In this document: positions 39,301-50,730 of the stretch, in pieces
Numbering within the stretch: position 1 is the first letter of the stretch
Layout of the letters: every line of letters starts with the position of its first letter
Origin: Tubiluchus corallicola
Lineage: Eukaryota; Priapulida; Priapulimorpha; Priapulimorphida; Tubiluchidae
DNA: 64,000 bases
Reading direction: 5' to 3'
Assembly (NCBI GenBank): GCA_030141605.1
Contig: JAQGDQ010000161.1
Coordinates: forward strand, 124,001-188,000
Notes under the pieces: generated by a model
Databases searched by the model: none
The model's input: the letters and a program-made list of their open reading frames with translations, nothing else
What the model was told of the DNA's origin: nothing
Program-made: the position numbers and the translations under genes

Positions 39301-42300
39301 TTTCAAAAATGAAGATTTATACACTAGAACGAAAGAAATTCCATGGAGTTCAAAAGTTAAGTTCCAAAGATTAAGATGGCTAGGATACCTCCTCAGATTA
39401 CCAGGTGAAACACCTGTGAGAATCACTTTAAAGGAAGCCTTAAAACCTGGCAAACCAAAAACAAATTAGATAGCTAAGATAAATAAAGATGTTCAAGAAC
39501 TTCAACCAAATCTAGCTTTTGGAGTAGAATAATTTATGCTGTTAGCCGCTGATAGGAGTGGGTGGAATACTCTAACAAATGTTAATGTTTCAATGTCCAC
39601 AACAAACGGAATAAAATTTTGAGGAATTTGAAGAACAACTGGAAAGAAAATCGAGGGACGTCAGCTGCTCGCACACCTAAACATTCTATAGAAAGATATA
39701 TATAATATAATATCAACTCTGTGCACAGTCATCAGAGATGCGTAGGGACCTAGATAGTGATAGATGTGTTAGAAGAGGCAACATATTATGGACTTGTCTT
39801 ATTACCTGTTTGCTCATAATTATGACATCATGTACTCATACATTTCATTGTTGGCATATTTGGAACAAGTACATCGTCAACAGATGATCCTAGGTTCAAG
39901 TATTCACCTGCACTGTTTTTAGTCCCCATTTATAATCATGTTCTTTTTCAAACTGTACTCCGGTTTCTGTCAGTGTCCACTGTTTGTTCACATCACTCAT
40001 TTAAACATCTTGCTTTATTATGCTGATTTAATCCAGCTTTCATTTGTAAAAAAACATTTCACTTTTATAAATTTTCACTGCTTTCCCTTTCCTAATTATG
40101 CATATGCTCTTTTCATGTGCTTGTAGTGACAACAAAAGCAGTGGCTGATAATTTTAATGATGATTTCGATGCATTTTTGAAGTATTCTGCTATAATTTGT
40201 AGTGGAACAAGACCAAATGAAATGCTGATCCAAATCTGCAGCATGACTAGATTTTTCTCACTTGACTATGCCTGATCCAGTGTGGTTTAATCACGTGTGC
40301 AGGACTATTATGACTGATTACCCTTTGACCTTGTTTGGTCTAGTGTGGTTTACTCTAGTAGTATTCCCTATTTTTCATATTTTTGGTCTTATCTCAGGCC
40401 CAGCTTTTTTGAACCATACCATGGGCTCTTTCTGTACCCTAAATGTTTATTCTCTAAATTTCGTCGTTCTACGTATTATGGTTCTTGAGTTATTGAGTGT
40501 TATGAGTCAATGTTTAGAACTGGTTGTCTGACATATCAGCACATGGATTCTTTTAGACCTTCAAAAATGGTGATTAAAATGTGACAAATTGTTCTTCTTA
40601 GATTCTTCATAAAAGAGTTCTTCTTTTTACGGAATATAAGATAGCCCAAGTAAGATTATTGACAATCTGAAGTTCAGTGACTTAGTGATTTGTCACTTTC
40701 AGTTTTCGTAATTTACTAAATGCCTCACTTGTGAAACCCTATAATTATGGAGCAACCAAATTATTAGTTTGCGGTACAATTTTTACATCAATCATTCTAA
40801 GTAAGACATTGAAAAACATTCACAGCGAGACAGAGTACAATAGCTGTCATAAATATGCTTCCTATGCTTCAAAAGATTAAGGAGTGTTAAGGAGAAAGTC
40901 AGAGGAATCACTAGACTTACAGGATTAAATCAGTTATTTCTGTTTAGGTCCTTTTCTTTATTTGGGCTAGGCTGGTTTAAGAACCACATGTAACTTCATA
41001 CCAATGTGCTGTGACAGTAACTTGACTGCACTTCTCTCACATAAAATTGTTCCCAGTGTTTATATTTTCAAAATGTGAAATTCTTAGATAAAGTATAGAA
41101 AATTGTTATTTGCTCTAAAAAAATGTAAAAAGTCAGAGAATTTATCAGAAAAAAGTTAACATTGAAAGATACATATTGAACTTATAATGGAAAGGCAATA
41201 ATATTTTGTAATTCAAGACCAAAACGTTCAAAAATGTTTGTAAGTGTTGGTAGACATGCACTGTGACCGGTACAGATATACATGTATAAGTTTGAGCTTA
41301 TTTATTTTTGTATAGAGTAAAATCCATATAATTATGTGCTTGAACAAAGTACAGAAAAGAATTCATAAAATTAATATTAAAATGACGATTTAAAACAGCT
41401 AAATAATACAAGATTACAGAAAAATTAGCAAAATTAAAATAAAAATATAAAAAAGCTTATTCTATTATATAATGATTTATCAAACTGTTAAAAAACACAG
41501 ATCACTCTACGCCAAATTGCATTCTGAAATATAAGAATCACAGTAAAGTAACATATTGGTACGTATAGTACCGTAATAGTAATACAGGCACGTATTGGTG
41601 TTAGTTATCATAATTACTGTGTTAGTTACAAACAAGCACACCTACTAATTTGTATGTACATCATAAGTGCATTAATTCCTACACAGGTATGATTAAGCCC
41701 AGTTAACCAGACAGATGTGTTAACTTAAAAACCTCAGGATTTTGACTTTCGCCAAACCTGAGTGAGTCATCCCAACAGGGCGGTAAACTCGTGTAACAGG
41801 TAACACAGAAATGGCAGGTAAACTTTGAACAGGTAACGTGATGCATTACAACCAGTTTTGTACTACAAGAAGATTAAAATTCATTTCATTCTTCTAGGGT
41901 TTATGTAACTTTAATTTTAATGTTAGTTCATTTTTTACATGAATCATATTATTAGTAACGCGCACTCTGTTTTTATGTGAATAATTTTGATTGTGATAAG
42001 AGTTAAAGAAGATTAGTAGTATACCTGCAGCTGTTAAGCTCATATCTGTAGCATACTGTACTGCCCTGGGTTTATTTATCTACTTGAATATCTTAAATTA
42101 ATTGCTTAGTAAATTTACTTCAATTTTATACACTCACTCATGAACTTCGCTTGTTTCATTATTACATCGCAGCAGTTATAACTCTTTTAAATAATGCCAA
42201 GAGTGCGTTGTGTGGGTTTAGGGGAACAGCCCTGTCAGTAGCGACCTGAATTCTTTGTCAAACACATTTTTAACTGGGAGTGAATTATTTGACAAAGAAA

Positions 42301-45300
42301 AGGGAGTAATCTTAAGTTGGCTTTGTGAGTGCTTGTGAGTCATTTGCTTTTAGTCATACACTGTTGATATGCTGACAGCATTGCTAATTTGCTAGACCAC
42401 CTGTTTACCTGTTGCACATACCATACTTTTTGTCAAGCAAGTGAATTAATTGAATGTCTTAAACACAGGCGTTGTTTACAATCTATAAGAATAACCAGTT
42501 ATCATATTCTTGGGTTTTCCCTGTATTTTGGCAAGGGCATATTTTACTACTGTCCAGTGAAGCTCATATTGGTGAATTGCAACCAGTAATACCTGGAAAG
42601 CTAGATTTAAGACTAGTATGTTTGGTCTTGATTAACTGCAGCGGTGAGCTAACTTTAATATGTTGACTCAGCACTATTGCATTTTAGTAGTGGTGGCGGC
42701 GGTGGCGGCGGGGACGCTGATAGTGGTAGTAGTAGTAGTAGTAGTAGTGGCAGCTCTTCTCGACTTAATTCATTGTTAACGACAGAAATGTTTTGGTCTT
42801 AGTGAGAGCTACTTCATTTTTGTGATTAAACTTCATTGTTGAAAACTGTAGTTATGGCGAGCTCGAACCTTCACTTCGTGTATCTGTTTATTGAGCTTAA
42901 CATTTCTTACTTCAGTTTTCATTATTTTTTCCACTGTGATCCATTGTTGTGATGAGTGGAAGGTGAAATAACAGTGATAACCGCATGCTTGGCATACTTA
43001 CAGACCCTGTGAAAACAATGCTTGATGATCAGAACATCGCATCACATTGTAGTCGGCAGTATTTTTCTGTTAACTAATTAGCTACAGTATATCACAAATT
43101 ATCTACGCAGTATATGAAGCCTCAGGTCTCTTTGTCATATCAGTTATTGTTTTCTCTGAATGTAACCATCTTGGAATACTTGAAGTGTGAACATCGTGGT
43201 GCTTTCTTTGTGTTTAGTTATTTCCATAAATTTTGCTTCTGTGACAGATGGTGAATTCTAAATGCCATGCTGATTTTGGAAGAAATGAATATTTTCTACG
43301 TTTGCCTGCTTTAAACACAGGTAAACACAACGGTGTGGCCGATTGATAGAATAAGTCTTGCCCACTTTGACGATACAGACAATATTAATTAGTGGAATTG
43401 TTAACTTAATTAAACTCTCATGCACCTATTGCTGCTACTACAAACTTGTCAAATTACAGACCACCAATTCTTGACACACATTTGCGCCATTACTTGCCTG
43501 GTCACACTACGCCTTGGTTCACACGGCACAGATTTTTCAGCCACGCCCCAACTAAGTGACCTTGCAAATGGCCGCGAGGCGTCTGGAGTGGACTGCCATT
43601 GTTTCAGCTTTAATTAATGTGACGTGTATCTGCTGTTGTGCTGTATGCTAAAGCTCATTAACAGAACTTAATTTATTCTAACTTTCCCTAAGGGAGGTAA
43701 TGTAGGTCATTCAAGTGTTTGTAAACTTTTGAGCAGTGCATTGTTTCAGTGTATTGCAACAAATCATTGCTCTCATGCTAAGATGTACGAACAGTAAAAT
43801 GATTTTTTTTCTTCCTGGCTAATTGACTCCTTTTTCTTAATTTCTTCAATAGTTTTTCTTTGCTACTTTTATTCCTTTTCATTCCCCCTTTCTTCGCTTC
43901 TTAGTGTATTTGTTTCTTGCCTTTTCCATCGTTTTGTCGTTCTTCTCCCCTTTTCTTTTTTTCCTCCCTCTTCTTCCATCGTTTCTTTTACTCTGTTCTT
44001 TTTTCCTTTTCTCTTTTCTTTCTTATTTTTCAAAACTTTCAATACGATTTCTTTCTGATGAAGAATTGAGACAGAAAAGATCACAGAAGAAAGCAGAAAA
44101 GGGGCAAAAGGGGAAGTAGCAGCTGTATTGCAGGATCCGGCTTGTATGTCTTTGTCTCACCGACAGTTGTAGAGTTTTTCTCAGTGTTGGTCTACAGACG
44201 ACGACTTTTATGTTTGCCCAGAACAGCGAACAAAAAACGTCCAGCTTCTTGCATAAACGCCGGGACAGAACAGCTGCGTCTGCGTCGGTTTGAAACGTTG
44301 TAAATTAATGCCAATTTTGCCAGTAGCTTTTTTGATCCGAAAAACAACCAACGCAGTTTTACACTAGCTAATCGTAAGGCCGCTAACTTTGGAGGGAGTT
44401 AACTTTCGAAAACCATCACAGACTTGATGTGGTGGTTAAGAAATTCAAATAGATCGACTAAATAAACAGTGACTTTTTGCGTCAAAAAAGGAGTGTTAGT
44501 TATCTAGTTATGTTCAGCTGTCGGCGTTAAGCTGCTGACAACTGGGTAATAATCAATAAGACCTGGTAGTGTAAAAATTTTACAAGTAAAGTGTTTGTCG
44601 TAGCTTTTATAGTTACAACATTATTAATGGTGTCAGTTAGAAATTCACGTTCCCAATCTGTCAGCAACATTTCAGCTATTAATTAAATTAATTATCAAGA
44701 CGTCTTTGACATGGCGTATTAATTGAAGCGCTTTTGACTCGCCACGCGACATCATCGTTTTGTTGACAATGACAGTTCATACCGGATTATAGAGAACACT
44801 CTGAGATTTGGCAGCAAATGGTTTTATAATGATATTTAATGCAATGCCCAATGTGGTATAATATATAGTTACATTTTTTCAGAATACATTTAGATAATTG
44901 ATTAGATATATGCAGTACCACGAAGTGACAGAAACATTTGTACAGTACCTTTCGAATTTTGATTTTCAAATATAACCTTTCACGAAGAAGTGTGTTAAAC
45001 GTTTATTCGAGTTTAATCGTGAAATAATTATTGCGTAATTTATCTGATAGGCAAAATTTATTAGATAAGACGAAAGTTGAGTAAGATATTTCAAAATGTT
45101 GTAAGTCAAGCCCTGTAGTAACGTGCGGGCAGTGTTTTTCAATAGTCAGTACTATACAAACTGATGAATTTTTGAATATTTGAGAAACATATAAAAGGGC
45201 GACACGCACTGAATGCTTATATGCTTTTATCTGTAAAATAAAAGGATGTCGTCTAAATTCACTTAAACTTCGTCCATTTACTGCAGTAGTTATCTTGGTT

Positions 45301-48300
45301 CCGTAAGGTTTTATATTAAAAACAGTGACTTGACGTAATTGAAAAGAGACGCTGCATTTGCAGCTGCTAATTATCGAATCTTTTCTAAAGATTAATAAAA
45401 TAAAAATTTATATAGACGGATTTATCGGTGAATTTAAGTTTTTTTATTCCAAAAATCTACTAATTGATCCCGAAATATTTGTTTTTAGTGGCTTTATTCA
45501 TTTGCTAATGTTTACACTAAGGAAGAAGCCCATAATCAGCCCAGGGACGTCTCTTCTTAATGTCTTTTTTGGGGAGAAGGCGTAATGAAAAACGCATATT
45601 AGTGAACCCGTTTATAATCTTTGTTTTATTAGTATTGGTGGCAATGGTTGCCAAATCTATTAAAATGTTATTTTCAAAAGATATTAAGCACTTTTGAAGT
45701 TTGTTCACTGTTATATTGCCATAATGTAGTAGCAATTTATAGTAATGGTTGCATTGGTTTTTTCGAAGCATAACATACGTAAGTGCCTGCTGTAATCTCT
45801 TGTGGAAAACTCCCTGAAATTTCCGTCTCTGTTGCCATGCGTGCATCTTAACGTTAATCTCTACCCATAGGCCAAATTTTGAAAGGAAAGACCGTGATGA
45901 AATGTTTGTTATAAAAGTACGCGTCTTTTTTTTACAAAATAACTTGTATGAATAACAGTTACGTTCTTTACTTGATATAACACTTTGACATTTCCTTTAT
46001 GGCTTTATGCTATGTGCAGTAGGTCCAAAATACATGTAGTCTAAGTTTCAATTGTGTCTAGGTGGACTGTGGAGATAGTGGTTTATATAAAGCATTAGAC
46101 AATAACTTTGTCGTTTTCCCAATAAATCAAATAAAAATCGTTAGAAAAGTTTCAAAGGTTGACTTTAAACTTTAAATGCAGAATAAACATGTAAACATCG
46201 GGCTTTTGCTTTTGAGAGAAGATGGCGGATTTTGATTTCAACCTTCTAATTGCCTACTGACACATTTTTCCTGCTAAGATTTTTTACCTAGACTAGAGAA
46301 AAAGCAGCTATTTTCCGCATCTATGAAATCCAAACTTTACTTTCTGGGGCAAACACACAACTAACTGTTTGCAAACTTTGCCGTAATCTGCGATGGTTAT
46401 CGTCATTCCTATATACCTCTCTCCTCCCTTCTTCCTTTCTGTACTGTCACTATTCATAGCTGTGCGATTACAGCAAACAATGAACTTTTCTGCTGGATTG
46501 TCCGCATTGAAAGTTTTTTGAAAACTGAATGAACCTCGTTAATAGAATGAACCTTTTAGTCAGCTTTCGGCTTAGTAGTTTTCATTGATAAAATTAGGCC
46601 GAAAGTGTAATATACTTCTCCATTAAGCGACAGGGGAGCGTGTGGCGCCTGATTTTTAGCACATGATGGATAAATTAACGGTATATTTCGACGTTAAATT
46701 TACCAACATTACACCTGCTTTTACAATAATCAAAACTTAGTACACGACATCTTGTTGCCAAGCTTTTTAGAATGTGGCCTCTGTAGTTTCGCATTTATTT
46801 TATGTGGTATTTGTTTACTGGATAATGACGTAGTCAGTCCACTGCTTAGAAAAGAAACATTTCTCTTTTAGAAATTCTTATTGTTTGATTTGATTTCAAC
46901 CTTGTTGCTACTACTTCTTCCTTACAACAACTGTCTTATTATTGTTATTGTTTTATTGTATCGTTGCATCTGTTGTTGTAAAATAAATATATTCTATTCT
47001 ATTCTATTCTATTCTATTCTATTCTATTCTATTCTATTCTATTCTATTCTATTCTATTCTATTCTATTCTATTCTATTCTATTCTATTCTATTCTATTCT
47101 TACATTGCAATCGCATTTGACGAGATCAAATCTTGTTAAAAGCATCATGCGCGCATTTGACTTTTAACATTCCAATCCAGCAGACAGACAAACCTTATAA
47201 ATATTGCACATCGTTCATATGGACAGAAACAGAACACTGTTAAAATTATGAATTAAAAAGTTAGAACAAACGGTTTTTGGTGTAGACTGTAGAGGAGCAG
47301 AGTTAGATTAAGTAGAAATGATTACAATTAACTCAAACTCGTTGACCTGTTTTCAAGGTGAAAAAGCAAACTGCAAAAATTAGAGTCAGTTCACGAGCAC
47401 TATTCTTGTAATAGATCACTTAACTTATACAATGAACCAGAAAACATATCTGTCCATCGTGGCCGGAATTATAGTACATAAAATTTTTAATACATGCAAC
47501 ATTTTTTCATAAGTTTGGATTATCATATAGGTGTTGCCAATGTTTCGATTTTGTTTAATAAAAATTTGTCTTTTGAAATTCATCTCCATGTTTGGTGTTA
47601 AATCTTAACTAAATCACAACAGGGAAACATCTGCTCTGATGATTAGTGTTCATTAATAGCAATTTATTATTGATAAGGGTCTCATTGTAATGTTGTTCAG
47701 CGAGCGTTTATTGTGCAAAATGGTTTTAGCGCGTCGGTTGAGCCAAGACTTGAACTTGTTGAAATTCATTTGCAGCAAGTTCTATTGTAAGAGTAGCGCC
47801 AGAAGGCGCAGGACAGACAGCTGCTTCACGTCCTTTAGCTGTTCTCATTAGCATACATGACAAATCAGTCAGGTTCCAGTGATAAAGGCACAGGGAGAGA
47901 TGTTCTTAGCCTTTATCAATTTAAAAATGCATCAAAGCAATACGTACTGCAATAGTATAATTAATTCACAATAACCTAAGCGCATCCTGATTTTAAGTTA
48001 CTAACAAAACTTATTTTGTTTAACTTTGTACGTTATAATGTTTATTGTCAATTGCTGTACTATTTGAAGGAGGACTCGATAGCATAATGCTTCTTCCTTC
48101 TCCTCACTGTGACTAGTATCACTTATAATGTGACAGTGTTTCTGACTAATATTTAGGTATATATTATTGATTGTGAAATAAATAAATTGAAAATAATTGA
48201 ACTCTGCTAGAATCACTGAAGTTTTGATGTGCATCTTTGATTTTTATGCTCTGTTTGATCGACATAGCGAGAACACTAATTGATTTTCGAAACAGCTATA

Positions 48301-49373
48301 TTTTTGCCACCTTTTTTTAATCGTGATATAAATATTTTCTTCTCATTTTTTGCTCCCTTAAGTTCAAAGTGCTTGTACTTTAAAGCATAATATTTTTTCT
48401 TATGTGGTGTGGTTTAATGGTGGTGTAATTTATCTCTCTTGTGTATGTTTACATCCACCTTATTCAGTATTAAAGTTCCAGTTCAATTTATCGACGCTTT
48501 TCTAACGATTTTTATTTGACTAACGAATTGTGTAGTCACTGTTTAATGTTTAAACTTTTATATAAGCACTAACTTCGTCCAGACATCATCGAAACTTAGG
48601 CTATTTTGGATAGTATAGTATAAAGCATAGTTTAAAGGCATAAAGGCAATGTCATAATGTTATATCAAGTAAAGAACGTAATTGTTATTCATGCGAATTC
48701 TTTTGTGAAAAAAAGACGCATTGGTATTTTTGTAACAGACATTTTGTCACACGGGTTTTCCCTTTCCTTCTTTTTAACGCCACCTTGTAATGCCACTTTT
48801 TAATGCCACTTTTCAACTTGTAATATCGTAACCATAGTACCATAGTGATCTTAACTTTTTTTACAAATACAACTAAATGTACAGAATTACATCAAAGTTA
48901 AGAAATACAACAACTTCTGAAGCCGAATTTATGTATAAAATAAAATGTGATAAAATTTCTCTTAGACTTGGATTAGCCTTTGCAATAGGATTGTTGCCAT
49001 CTTGTTTTGCTATCACAAACTTGACCTACTGGTATTCCAAGAATTGACTGAGCAATTGTAGTTTTGGTAATTTTTACCAAGAAATGTATGTATAAATGCT
49101 GGATAGCTTATAAATGTCCATATCTGCTGACTGCATTGTTTATTGAATTTTCGTCGTTTTATTTGATTTTGTTTTCAAAGAATACTGTCCTCCATTGATG
49201 TTTAACTTTCCCATGCTTGAGCTAAGCTTTTTGCAGACTTTATATTGACTTTGTTTTATTTCAGAGACTTCGTGGAAGACAGAAGTGTGGTTTCTAAAGT
49301 TCTAGACAACGTGAGTAAAACAGTGCAGAAATTTGTCAGTGAAAAAGGAAAGGGAATTTTATACTATAGTTGA
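21336..49373 (+). CDS. ABHD12: ABHD12 lysophosphatidylserine lipase, complete, 12 exons
   Basis: ER-membrane serine hydrolase that cleaves lysophosphatidylserine and related lipids. Exons: 21336-21421, 21788-21909, 23931-24036, 24232-24348, 24854-24930, 26358-26487, 32622-32659, 37657-37736, 37940-38022, 38362-38440, 38711-38838, 49265-49373 (stop TGA); 384 aa, human about 398. An in-frame TGA at 21324-21326 and the context AAAATGG fix the start. One membrane segment at about 38-54 follows a short tail. Catalytic features: oxyanion HGN (138-140), FDYRGYGDSSG, nucleophile Ser209 in GHSLG, acid Asp296 (or 295) in [10 protein letters not shown], and His335 in RYGHKHI. The triad is therefore intact. 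Exon 7 is only 38 nt between introns of 6.1 and 5.0 kb. ABHD12B is the alternative paralogue name. Confidence 0.97.
22147..22690 (+). repeat. tRNA-Val-like sequence interrupted by a MITE
   Basis: Bases 22147-22189 joined to those from 22666 read as a tRNA: a D-arm GATTGGTTATAGCACCTG, an anticodon region GCTTTACAAACAG with TAC in the loop, then GATTCAAATCC as B box. The first part closely resembles tRNA-Val(TAC). Flanks with weak pairing suggest a SINE head or pseudogene and not a live tRNA. A hAT MITE interrupts the T-arm region. It is in ABHD12 intron 2. Confidence 0.55.
22190..22657. mobile_element. hAT-like MITE, family 2, perfect 8-bp target duplication
   Basis: The 468-bp element begins CAGGCCCTATTTCAG and ends with CTGAAATAGGCCCTG, followed by further matching G-rich/C-rich subterminal blocks (GTGGGG, CCCCGG, GGCCTCAC). 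TGTCTGAT occurs exactly on both sides (22182-22189 and 22658-22665), the 8-bp signature of hAT insertion. Its GC content is far above its surroundings. No transposase is encoded; frames running through it are artefacts. It lies in ABHD12 intron 2. Confidence 0.9.
22691..23930. other. Rest of ABHD12 intron 2, no gene
   Basis: AT-rich with a short AAT run at about 22764. Nothing else recognised. ABHD12 introns 24349-24853 and 24931-26357 are likewise empty. Confidence 0.5.
27250..27360 (+). repeat. Possible dispersed repeat (partner 61930-62050)
   Basis: Shares GGACC..(A/G)ATCTAG, CTCTAAA/CTCTGAA, GGTATTTTAACCATG compared with GGTGTTTTAACCATG, and a downstream ATCCC.C.TGTGC block with the 61930-62050 segment, same orientation. 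The similarity is patchy and the type is unknown. Confidence 0.35.
29688..29901. repeat. Foldback element: 85-bp inverted arms with hammerhead-like cores
   Basis: Arms 29688-29772 and 29816-29901 are near-perfect reverse complements (about 88% by eye) around a 43-nt centre that itself has a CTAAC/GTTAG hairpin. On the plus strand the right arm has TTCAG, CTGATGA, a CCC-GCTA-GGG hairpin, GAAGCTT and CTGAA, which is the layout of a hammerhead ribozyme (stem I, core, stem II, second core strand, short palindromic stem III, stem I). The left arm carries the same on the minus strand, with TTGATGA and GAAAGCTT. Each arm departs from the strict core by a base or so. Such motifs are known from Penelope-like elements. 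It lies in ABHD12 intron 6. Confidence 0.75.
34918..35060. repeat. Degenerate tandem repeat
   Basis: Units containing ATTACATTAATTAAGATA.ACTGA.GTTTAAA recur about every 70 bp, with TTACATTACATTA runs between. It is in an ABHD12 intron. Confidence 0.55.
36532..36882. mobile_element. hAT-like MITE, family 1, complete copy, inverted
   Basis: The 351-bp element begins CAGGGTCGGATTATGACC and ends ATAGGATAGTCCGGCCCTG, imperfect inverted repeats continued by GGGACCCCTAGG and GGGGCCCTAGG blocks. The 8-bp flanks ATCATGAT and GTCATGAC match at 6 of 8. The interior TTTGTTTGTCAATAAAAA is the reverse complement of the block shared by the copies at 1-168 and 60285-60592, so this copy is inverted relative to them. 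No coding capacity. It lies in ABHD12 intron 7. Confidence 0.82.
39070..39600 (+). pseudogene. LINE A fragment: C-terminal end of reverse transcriptase ORF
   Basis: In two frames it reads [36 protein letters not shown], then [53 protein letters not shown] and [11 protein letters not shown], the typical post-RT region of the same LINE group as the copy at 16560-17900 (shared block [24 protein letters not shown]). A stop and a frameshift near 39240 split it. It is 5'-truncated, parallel to ABHD12, in intron 11. Confidence 0.8.
42689..42751. repeat. GTG/GTA trinucleotide repeat
   Basis: GTGGTGGCGGCGGTGGCGGCGG followed by about eight GTA units; it looks coding-like but no frame extends into a protein. 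Confidence 0.85.
43800..44117. repeat. Polypyrimidine tract followed by polypurine tract
   Basis: About 230 bp of nearly pure C/T on the plus strand (43802-44035) is followed by about 60 bp of A/G-rich sequence (44057-44117). Long open frames here on both strands are low-complexity artefacts of the composition. Confidence 0.8.
45881..46200 (+). repeat. Long inverted repeat, left arm
   Basis: About 320 bp matching the reverse complement of 48443-48767 at roughly 75-80% by eye. Shared blocks in order are GAATAACA(G/A)TTACG, TTCTTTACTTGATATAACA, CCTTTATG, CTAAGTTTC, TTATATAAA, AATAAAAATCGTTAGAAAAG and ATGTAAACAT. The outer ends of both arms are homologous, as for terminal inverted repeats. Confidence 0.85.
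46991..47100. repeat. Perfect ATTCT pentanucleotide array, 22 copies
   Basis: 110 bp of exact ATTCT units without a single interruption, located between the two arms of the long inverted repeat in ABHD12 intron 11. The open frame that runs through it only reflects the repeat. Confidence 0.98.
48443..48767 (-). repeat. Long inverted repeat, right arm
   Basis: Partner of 45881-46200. The 2.24-kb centre between the arms has no transposase or other coding frame. The pair is either a non-autonomous DNA transposon with long terminal inverted repeats or two opposed copies of one repeat; no target duplication is visible. Confidence 0.85.
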
Positions 49374-49542
49374 AAAAGAAGTGCCCCTCCCCCTATATAG
49401 TTCTTACGTACTATGTACATAAAGTTGGTAGATCCATGCTTTCTTGTAATGTTTTCACACTATAATCATTAACCTTTTCATTTTTTAGAAGTTAACTGTT
49501 TCTTGGCCTGTGAACTTTGGCTTTGGCCAAAAAAGAACCACA

Positions 49543-49548
49543 AATAAA
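49543..49548 (+). terminator. Candidate poly(A) signal of ABHD12
   Basis: AATAAA 170 bp past the stop codon; a second one follows at 49709-49714. Confidence 0.45.
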
Positions 49549-50630
49549 TTACCATTTTTATTTCTTTGTAAATTAATTTCCAGTTTAAAAAATACTTGTG
49601 AGTGATGTGCAGCTTCAATACATTATGCAATGACAAATTTTAATTTATGTACATTTTCCTTAGTGCAAAGATAATAACTTTACTACAATCACTTTATAAA
49701 TGTTACTGAATAAACGATTTATGTATGAATATTTTGTATTTTTTCTAGACGGAATGATAACAGTATTTGAAGTAACATTTGATTAACTGTTACTTTATAA
49801 TGCTGTGATTGAATTCTTATTAGAAACAGCGTAATTACCACAAGTTGACACCTTCTGTTAAGCAGATGTTTTTAAAGAGAATCACAGAAAACAGCCTCAC
49901 TAAGAGATACTACCAAGTTTAAGATTTTAACTTCTTTTGTGGTTGTCAAGACCTGCAGGACTGGAAAAGTAAAAGTAGTAATTTTAGAAACATACTTCAG
50001 CCAATGTGAAGAACCAGAAACGTATCATTTTTTAATTTCTTTTCAATTTGCAACTTATTTTATTTAGAATTCTTGCTGTATTTGTGCGTTATTGCTAGTG
50101 AAATAGCCAACTGGAAAATTCTGGTCCAGTTAGATTAGTAACAGCTAGAGCAGCAATCAGCAATACACTACTTCACTTACTTTTATTATCTTGTAAATAT
50201 TAGATTATGTTGAGCATTAGATTGTAGTCTTAGGTACCCAGCAAATACAATCTGTTGTCACCTGTTGCTCTGTAGCACGATATTGCCATTTTTGTCAAGC
50301 AGAAGCTTTTAGCAATCCTTCCTTAAATCAGTTAAATGCATCACAATCCATTTAAGGTAATTTATATAATTTATATCTATCTTAAGATAATCTATCTAAT
50401 TTTCTAGGTAAATAAGCATATCATGCGGGGCTACCATTGGGCAGTATAGTGTAATAAGGCTCAAAGAAGTTTATTTGGTGTTTATACTTTGTTGTTAAGA
50501 CGATGCAAACTTTACAACTTAATAATTTGGAAGCTTAATGGAGATTATAGTTAAATTTGAGTTTTTTTATATTACTGCCATTACCTGTGATTGCTCAGAC
50601 ATTTGTTTACCTGTGTATTTGTAATTGACC

Positions 50631-50631
<1 letters not shown>

Positions 50632-50706
<75 letters not shown>

Positions 50707-50730
50707 TGTGGGTGTGTGGGTGGGTGTGTG
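50632..50730. repeat. GT microsatellite
   Basis: TA units pass into about 31 uninterrupted TG units and then a GTGTGGG-type decayed end. Confidence 0.97.

Larger units (their letters stand above)
38839..49264. other. ABHD12 intron 11 (10.4 kb), repeats only
   Basis: The largest intron of the window. It holds a LINE A fragment (39070-39600), a GTG/GTA microsatellite (about 42689-42751), a pyrimidine tract followed by a purine tract (43800-44117), the pair of 325-bp inverted repeats (45881-46200 and 48443-48767) and the ATTCT array between them. The frames at 39938-40531 and 45358-45846 show no family features. Confidence 0.55.

Noticed and set aside
40130-40260. Frame reading [10 protein letters not shown], similar to a pre-RT LINE segment
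   Set aside because: Too short and isolated, with no adjoining RT blocks downstream; it may be a LINE trace but is not supportable.
43869-44119. Overlapping 71-codon open frames on both strands (Lys/Glu-rich and Phe/Leu-rich)
   Set aside because: They are the direct consequence of the pyrimidine/purine tracts; no start context, splice logic or family similarity.
46881-47120. 80-codon frame with repeated SILFY
   Set aside because: Translation of the ATTCT microsatellite.
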